A DNA stretch of 64,000 nt from Costus lasius (lineage: Eukaryota > Streptophyta > Magnoliopsida > Zingiberales > Costaceae). Below are positions 57,934-64,000 of this stretch, piece by piece. Under the pieces are notes generated by a model. It was given only the letters and a program-made list of their open reading frames with translations. It did no database searches and had not been told where the DNA came from. The translations under genes and the position numbers were made by a program. The DNA is taken from assembly GCA_027563935.2 (NCBI GenBank), contig CM050451.1, positions 97,801,565 through 97,865,564 on the forward strand, in the 5' to 3' direction. Every line of letters begins with the position of its first letter. The stretch's first letter is position 1.

Positions 57934-59254
57934 TCAGTGGCATAGTAGAGAGCATATAATCTTCTATTTTTCCTTTGTCTCAAGAGTGTGTCCACCAAAT
58001 ATATCCAGTTAAATAGGTGGTTCCATGTTGCAGTGTCCAGTACATGCATACAAAAATAAAAGTTAAAGTCGTGCAAAGAGTACTCAGTAATTTTTCTGTA
58101 TTTATCCAAGAGTAATATCATTCATTCTTCTTTTAAATTTGTATCAGCAATTAGAAGAAGATGAAAATTAAAATAAAAAATTTCATACCTTGGATTGATC
58201 AAGAAGTTTTCAAATTGTTCATTGGATTTTTCTCTTATCTCGATGTCAATGTGATCAAGTATCTCATGTGTAATCTTTTCGGTACCCTTGGTAGCATTTG
58301 GATCAAATAATAATTCAGTTATCTCATCATCATTATCCTCAATATCATCTCCTTCATCATCTGTCATGCAAAATTCTAATGGACTTCTCTCTAGAAAAGG
58401 AATTGATGGTTCACATGGTAGTGGTGGTGTAATATGCTCAGGATTCTCTTTCTCATCTTTTTCCTCAATTTGTTTCTCTTTAATGGAGTATTCCATCCTC
58501 ACACTATCAAATTCATCACCATCTATCTCACTAGTTCTTACTTGAGGATCCATAAATTCTTCATCTTTATTCTCATAAGACTCCAAAAGTTCAAATTTCT
58601 CTTCAAACATGTCCCAAGTATTTGTGTTGCAAGACACTTCATTATGTGAGAGGGGACTAGATGGCTGGTAAAGTGCTGAGGAAGGTAAATCACAATCATC
58701 AAAATTTTCAAAATAATAAAATTTGAAGAAGGTAAATCATAATCTGTGACTGGAGTCATGACTAATGATTGTTCCAACTCTATAAAATTCTCAGATTTAT
58801 CCTGGATTTCATCCTCTATGTCATTTTTATCAGTGCCATAAATTATAGTATGAATTTTCTCACTTTGTTTGTCCATAGCAGCTATATAGTTTTCAAGCAA
58901 GATTTCTAAGTTGGATTTTTGAGGTTCACTAAAGTCTGATTGTGGAATAATGGTTGGGTCATTCTGATAAAACAAGTTTTGAGGGTTCTCCCAACTTGGG
59001 TTATAGGTACTAGGGCATAAGTTAAAGCATGGAGGAATCCCTAATTGACATTTAGTAAAATCATGCCCATGAAATCCACAAATATCACAAATAACATATT
59101 TCAACTTATAACATTGCATGCTTACATATTCAGTATGTTGAATATAAGAATTTACCTTTTCTAAAAGTGATTCTGATACATCCGTACCATATTCTTTTGT
59201 CATTGTCGGTGGCACATACCCCTGATTTGACCATTGACATTGGTTAAACATCAT
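57934..59254 (-). pseudogene. gag C-terminal-type protein of element H
   Basis: The first frame (59254-58538) starts MMFNQCQWSNQGY. It has an intact CCHC knuckle (CDICGFHGHDFTKC), the box STYNPSWENPQNLFYQ and the helix LEILLENYIAAMDKQSEKI. After a frameshift between about 58720 and 58640 a second frame (to 58122) continues with an acidic tail (DEGDDIEDNDDEITELL). A third frame (58121-57934) ends RQRKNRRLYALYYATDS, matching the end of the element I protein. The order of parts is the same as in element I, though the sequences are strongly diverged. No capsid domain, protease or pol is present. Confidence 0.78.
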
Positions 59255-59545
59255 ATTTTCAATTAATGCAATTAAAATTCAGAAATATAAAATATAAAAC
59301 AGGAATTGCAAAACAATGCTCAAAATATTTAGTCAAGTGAAATTTTTAGTTCTCCTATTCATACATCGTGTTAATCCAAAAAGAGAAAAATAAAATAAAC
59401 TAACTATATAAAAAATGCGAAAAACAAATAAAACAAGAAAAACAAAAACAAAAACAAAAAATCAAAAACAAAACAAAAATAAAAATAAATAATAAAAAAA
59501 TGTCTAGTCTATAAACTCATGATTAAATCGATATTGGCTAGCCTG
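59255..59545 (-). other. leader of element H, A-rich on plus
   Basis: Runs of AAAACAAAAAC at 59405-59510 correspond to the T-rich leader of element I (44665-44760). Next to copia B, the minus text GGCTAGCCAATATCG aligns with GACTAGGTTGCCAATATT, which directly follows the primer site of I. Confidence 0.7.
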
Positions 59546-61261
59546 TGAAGAGTCCCCTTCAAGGGGGAGCGCAAGCAGATGAAACCCCTTTCAAGAGGGG
59601 GGGCGAAAAACCCTTAAGGGTGGCGCATAAAAAAAATTGCAAGCGGAAGCAAGGGTTTTTCATGGATCTTAGCAAGATAATATGATCAACTTGATGAAGT
59701 TTAGATCCATACCAAATCCATGAGGAAGATGGCGACTTGGAAGAGAAAGATCGAAAGGGATCTTCTCCCTAGTTGACGCACACAAGATGATGTGCTTGCT
59801 CCTTGGAGATCCTTGTGCTAGCAAGGTCCTTCAAGGGTCCCTCTCGTATGGTAAGGAAATGAGAGATGATGTCTAGGCTTTCCGAACCTCCACCAAGACC
59901 TCGCCTTCTCCACGCCAAAGTCTCGTCAAGCAAGAGCAAGGAGACGAGAGTTGAATGGAGCGTTCAAGTCATTTGGCGTTCAAGGGAACATGCGCTAAAT
60001 GACTTTCCAAAATTGGAAAATCCATTAAGCCATGCGTTCATGATCACTAAATCGATCAAAACGCCAAAACAATGAACCATACGTTCAAGCTCTTGAACCG
60101 GTTCAAAGTAAATGTGTTCGGTCCAAAGGCCAAACCAAGCCAGCCCAAGCCAATCGGTCTAGATCAACTAAACCCTAAGGTTTCCAATCTAACCGTTCAT
60201 CTCATGATGCTCTTGATCTCACCGATCTAGCATCATCTCTCTCGATCGAAGCTTACCGATCTCAAGCCCTAATCAATCAAACATGATCAGACCAGATCTC
60301 ACTTACAATCAGAGATTAAATCCCTTTAAACTGAACCCAAACAATTCAGTCCACACGATCTGACTCAAGTAAGCCATATCATCAAATTGTGCGACCCTAA
60401 GGGTTTCCTTTAAATGTCGGTAACAATAATTTACATTATCACGATCAGTGAGGGGTATCTAGCAACACATCACTGTCTCCCGATATAAAGGAAAGAGTCT
60501 TCCAAGACTACACCCAAACCATAGCACAAGTGTGAATCCACTTCACAAGGCATACATGTATCCTTTGCCACTGGATGTTCTTATTGGACAAGCGTGTCAA
60601 GCTTGTGACTCCAATACGATGAGCATGATTAAATCAGATGAACATAGTCATCTGGGTATGGCCATACACTTTCTCAATCATCTCATATGGGGGGGGGGGG
60701 CCTTAGAACATCACACTCCTTGAACAAGGAGACAACAATCCTTTATCTATCACTAGTGTCCTAACCTGACTCATGATCATTATCCAAGATAGTCTATAAC
60801 CATTATATTTCAAATGATATTGAACTACCTCAAAACAATGACATTCATCATTTAGGAACACAAGTGATCTCAAGTCAAAGGACATGTGCCACTTGTAGCA
60901 TACAAGGATTATTCACATTGTGACAAGCAATTGAATATCCTAGTAGGGTCTGTCCAGTACATCCAATGTACCCATGAGTCTACATCTTATTCCATGCTCA
61001 AAGCATCCTATAAGATTAGAACACATATTAGTCTTAACCATATCAAGGCTGTCTCATGTTCACCAAGATATATCGACTAAGGACATTTAGCATGTCAGCC
61101 TAGCTGAACAGCTTTGAGACATTATTCAGTAGTACACTTATTACAGCAGACAAGGTAACAACCTGAATAATAACCATGCCTTTATAAACACAAGAGTTTA
61201 TTACATGATACTGATACAATCCCAAGGCCTCAAACATTAGCCTTAAGGGCATACCCCAACA
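59546..61261 (-). repeat. 3' LTR of copia B (1,716 bp), mosaic
   Basis: From about 60245 to 61261 (U3 side) it is very close to the A LTR. From 59546 to about 60245 (R/U5 side) it is only loosely alignable. A run of about 11 G occurs at 60689-60700. The polypurine tract AGTGGGAGAT follows at 61271-61262 on minus. Confidence 0.92.
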
Positions 61262-61281
61262 ATCTCCCACTTGCACTTAAT

Positions 61282-64000
61282 CTAATGGTTGAGAAATCTC
61301 AAACCCATGTTATTACAGTGCTTCTCATGCTTCTGCTGCGCCAGAGGCTTGGTAAGCGGGTCAGCCAGATTGTCGTCTGTATGAACCTTGCATATTTTGA
61401 TCTCGCCACGATCTATGATCTCCCGGATCAAGTGAAACCGTCTCTGTATGTGCTTGGACTTCTGGTGCGACCATGGTTCCTTTGCTTGTGCGATGGCTCC
61501 AGTGTTATCACAGAAGATAACCAAAGGATCGACACTCGAAGGAACAACACCAAGTTCTCTCACGAACTTACGAATCCACACTGCCTCCTTGGATGCTTCC
61601 GAGGCTGCAACATACTCGGCTTCTGTTGTGGAATCAGCAACAGTTGACTGTTTGAAACTTTTCCACACCACCGCTCCACCATTCAAGCTAAAAACATAGC
61701 CTGATTGCGATCGGAAATCATCCTGGTCCGACTGGAACGAAGCGTCAGTATATCCTTCTATACTGAGTTCTTCCTGACCACCATATATCAAGAACATATC
61801 TTTGGTCCTCCGCAGATATTTTATAATGTTCTTGACTGCAATCCAGTGCGCCATACCTGGATTACTTTGGAATCAACTGGTCACGCTTAACCCGTAAGCG
61901 ACGTCTGGGCGAGTACACAACATCGCATACATAATGGATCCAATAGCCGAAGCATAAGGCGTATTGTCCATTTCATCTTTCTCAGTCTGTGTTTGTGGAC
62001 ACTGACTCTTCGAAATATTCAGACCATGTCTGACTGGAAGATATCCTCTTTTAGAATTCTCTAAATGGAATCTCTCCAGGACTTTATCGATGTAAGTACT
62101 CTGGCACAGCCCGAGAAGCCTCTTAGATCTATCCCTGTAGATCTTCACACCTAATACATAGGCTGCTTCTCCTAAATCTTTCATCTGGAAACATTTCCTT
62201 AGCCATGCCTTAACCGCATGCATTTCTGGAATATCATTTCCAATGATCAAGATGTCATCGACGTAGAGGACTAGGAATGTAATCACGCTCCCACTAAACC
62301 TCTTATATACACACGGGTCATCTTCGTTCTTGATGAAACCAAACTCAGAGATTGATTCATCAAAACGAATATTCCAGCTTCTAGATGCTTGTTTCAGTCC
62401 ATAAATGGACTTCTTTAGTTTGCATATTTTATGACGATCTGATGGATTAGTGAAACCTTCAGGTTGTGTCATATACACATCCTCATCCAGATTTCCATTA
62501 AGGAAAGCTGTTTTCACATCCATCTGCCAGATCTCATAATCGTAATATGCTGCTATCGCGAAAAGAATCCGAATAGACTTGAACATGGCTACAGGAGAGA
62601 AAGTTTCATCATAATCTATCCCGTAGATTTGTTTGAAAACTTTCGCAACTAGCCTGCCTTTATAGGTAACCACGTTACCATCCATGTCAATCTTCTTCTT
62701 GAAGATCCATTTACAGCCTATAGGGATTACTCCCGGAGGCGGATCAACCAAATCCCAGACCTGGTTATCTGACATGGAGTCCATCTCGGCTCGCATAGCT
62801 TCAAGCCATCTAGCTGACTCCGGTCCACTGACCGCATCCGCATAAGTAAGGGGTTCATCATTATCAATGATGTAGACTCCGTCATAGCGCTCAGGCTGAC
62901 GACGGATCCTTCCCGATCTTCGCGGTTCCCGTGATATCTGAGCCTCAGGTTGTTCAATAACCTGATCCACCGGCTCAGGCTCATTCAGCTGTGCTTGACT
63001 ACTTTGTCCTTCCTCTGGATTCTCATCCAGCTTTATTTCTCTCCCACTGGCTTCTTGCAGAAGAAACTCCTTCTCAAGAAATATGGCCGTCCGAGCAACA
63101 AATACTTTGTTCTCTTTGGGATCGTAGAAATAATAACCCTTAGTTTCCTTAGGGTAACCGACAAAGACGCATTTCTTAGATCTGTTCTCCAGTTTCCCAG
63201 AGGCGAGCTTTTTGACATAAGCCTCGCAACCCCAGATCCTGATAAATGTCAGGCTCGGCTGTTTCCCATACCATAACTCATATGGAGTCTTAGAAACTGC
63301 CTTGGATGGCACTCGGTTTAGTACCTTTGCAGCTGTTTCCAGTGCAAATCCCCAAAAGGAATATGGAAGAGTAGCCTGACTCATCATAGAACGAACCATA
63401 TCAAGTAACGTTCTATTTCTCCTCTCGGACACACCATTCCATTGCGGTGTTCCTGGCGGAGTGAGCTGTGAGATAATCCCACACTCCTTCAGATAGTCAG
63501 TAAACGCATGACTCAGGTATTCTCCACCTCGATCAGAACGAAGTGCCTTGATATTTCGGCCTAGCTGATTCTGTACTTCATTCTTGAACTCTTTGAACTT
63601 GTCAAAGGATTCACTCTTATGTCTCATTAGATAGACATAACCATATCTACTGAAATCATCAGTAAATGTAATGAAGTACTGATAGCCACCTCTGGCATGT
63701 TTACTAAACGGCCCACACACATCACTGTGTATAAGGTTAAGTAAACCTGAAGCCCTTTGACCTTTGTTAGGAAAAGGTGACTTCGTCATTTTACCCATCA
63801 AACAAGCTTTGCATGTATCAATCTCCTCATAGGAGAATGATCCCAGCAGTCCATGATCATGCAACCGCTAAATGCGCTTCTTGTTAATATGGCCTAAACG
63901 ACTATGCCATAACAAGGTGCTGTCTTCAGCATACTTGGCTTTCTTATTATCAATGTTTTGTATAGAATATTCCATGTCCAACATGAATAACCCATTGTTA
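61282..64000 (-). pseudogene. Pol of copia B (integrase to RNase H), two nonsense codons
   Basis: The frame matches A throughout. A TAG at 63870-63868 replaces the Lys of RIKRLHDHG in the integrase zinc domain. A TGA at 61875-61873 replaces the Arg of SVTSRFQSN between RT and RNase H (CGA to TGA). The integrase catalytic residues, the QMDVKTAF and YVDD boxes of RT, and the RNase H box (GYTDASFQ, STTEAEYVAA) are all present. The part beyond 63870 to the edge continues the same protein (integrase zinc domain and the protease-integrase linker). Confidence 0.94.

Larger units (their letters stand above)
41021..59545 (-). mobile_element. non-autonomous Athila-like element H, host of the nest
   Basis: Visible parts on minus are leader (59545-59255), gag-like region (59254-57934), then after the inserted element I a 3' noncoding part (43688-42037), polypurine tract and 3' LTR (42036-41021). 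Removing the insertion leaves about 3.3 kb of internal sequence with no protease or pol. Copia B sits at 59546, just where the primer site should be: the adjoining text (GGCTAGCCAATATCG on minus) aligns with the sequence right after the primer site of element I. The 5' LTR should therefore lie beyond the window. Confidence 0.8.
59546..64000 (-). mobile_element. Ty1/copia element B, 3' part, second copy of the A family
   Basis: 3' LTR (59546-61261), polypurine tract and pol up to the window edge. The pol protein is nearly identical to A, but two nonsense codons interrupt it. The 5' end and TSD partner are outside; the left flank next to the LTR is GCCTG (59541-59545). Confidence 0.93.

Overview
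This window looks like plant nuclear heterochromatin. It is dominated by LTR retrotransposons of plant type: Athila-like Ty3/gypsy and Ty1/copia elements with plant primer-binding sites. It also holds hAT and Harbinger-like DNA transposons, AT-rich minisatellites, and one fragment of a plant gene (an ABI-like/ABIL subunit of the SCAR/WAVE complex) carried inside a transposon. I see no intact ordinary host gene, no rRNA and no confident tRNA. A seed plant is certain in practice; the species is not readable from the sequence.

Layout. 1-6.4 kb: the 5' part of a decayed Athila-type element on the minus strand (integrase, RNase H, RT, protease, gag, primer site, LTR); it runs off the left edge. 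6.4-9.7 kb: nothing recognised. 9.74-12.01 kb: a complete miniature LTR element with a target-site duplication (TSD), a Met primer site and only about 413 bp between its LTRs. 12.3-13.8 kb: two unrecognised broken coding remnants. 13.8-19.9 kb: AT-rich sequence with a TA microsatellite, a 137-bp tandem duplication and a possible SINE. 19.95-20.53 kb: a Harbinger-like MITE. 21.03-23.00 kb: a hAT element that captured two ABIL exons. 23.0-23.7 kb: a minisatellite of about 43 bp, which reappears at 30.6-32.06 kb. 25.2-25.6 kb: a hAT MITE. 27.1-28.3 kb: low-complexity, triplet-rich DNA. 28.8-30.4 kb and 30.76-31.86 kb: two solo LTRs.

32.06-41.02 kb: a broken copia element, abutted by a copia LTR that is itself split by two solo LTRs. 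41.02 kb to the right edge is one nest. A gag-only Athila-like element (H, minus) is interrupted by a related gag-only element (I, plus). The 3' LTR of I is interrupted by a young, nearly intact copia element (A, minus). H is also interrupted just inside its 5' end by a second copia copy (B, minus), which runs off the right edge. TSDs and LTR divergence give a consistent order: H oldest, then I, then A.

The observations I rate highest are: (1) the Pack-hAT element carrying ABIL exons 1-2 with a clean 8-bp TSD; (2) arrays of short palindromes in the upstream (U3) part of every Athila-like LTR here, with position conserved but palindrome sequence different between families; (3) the gag-only Athila-like family, whose two diverged members still share a C-terminal motif; (4) the copia A gag-pol frame, which lacks an in-frame ATG but is preceded by a good splice acceptor; (5) two copies of a covarying hairpin in the copia A leader.
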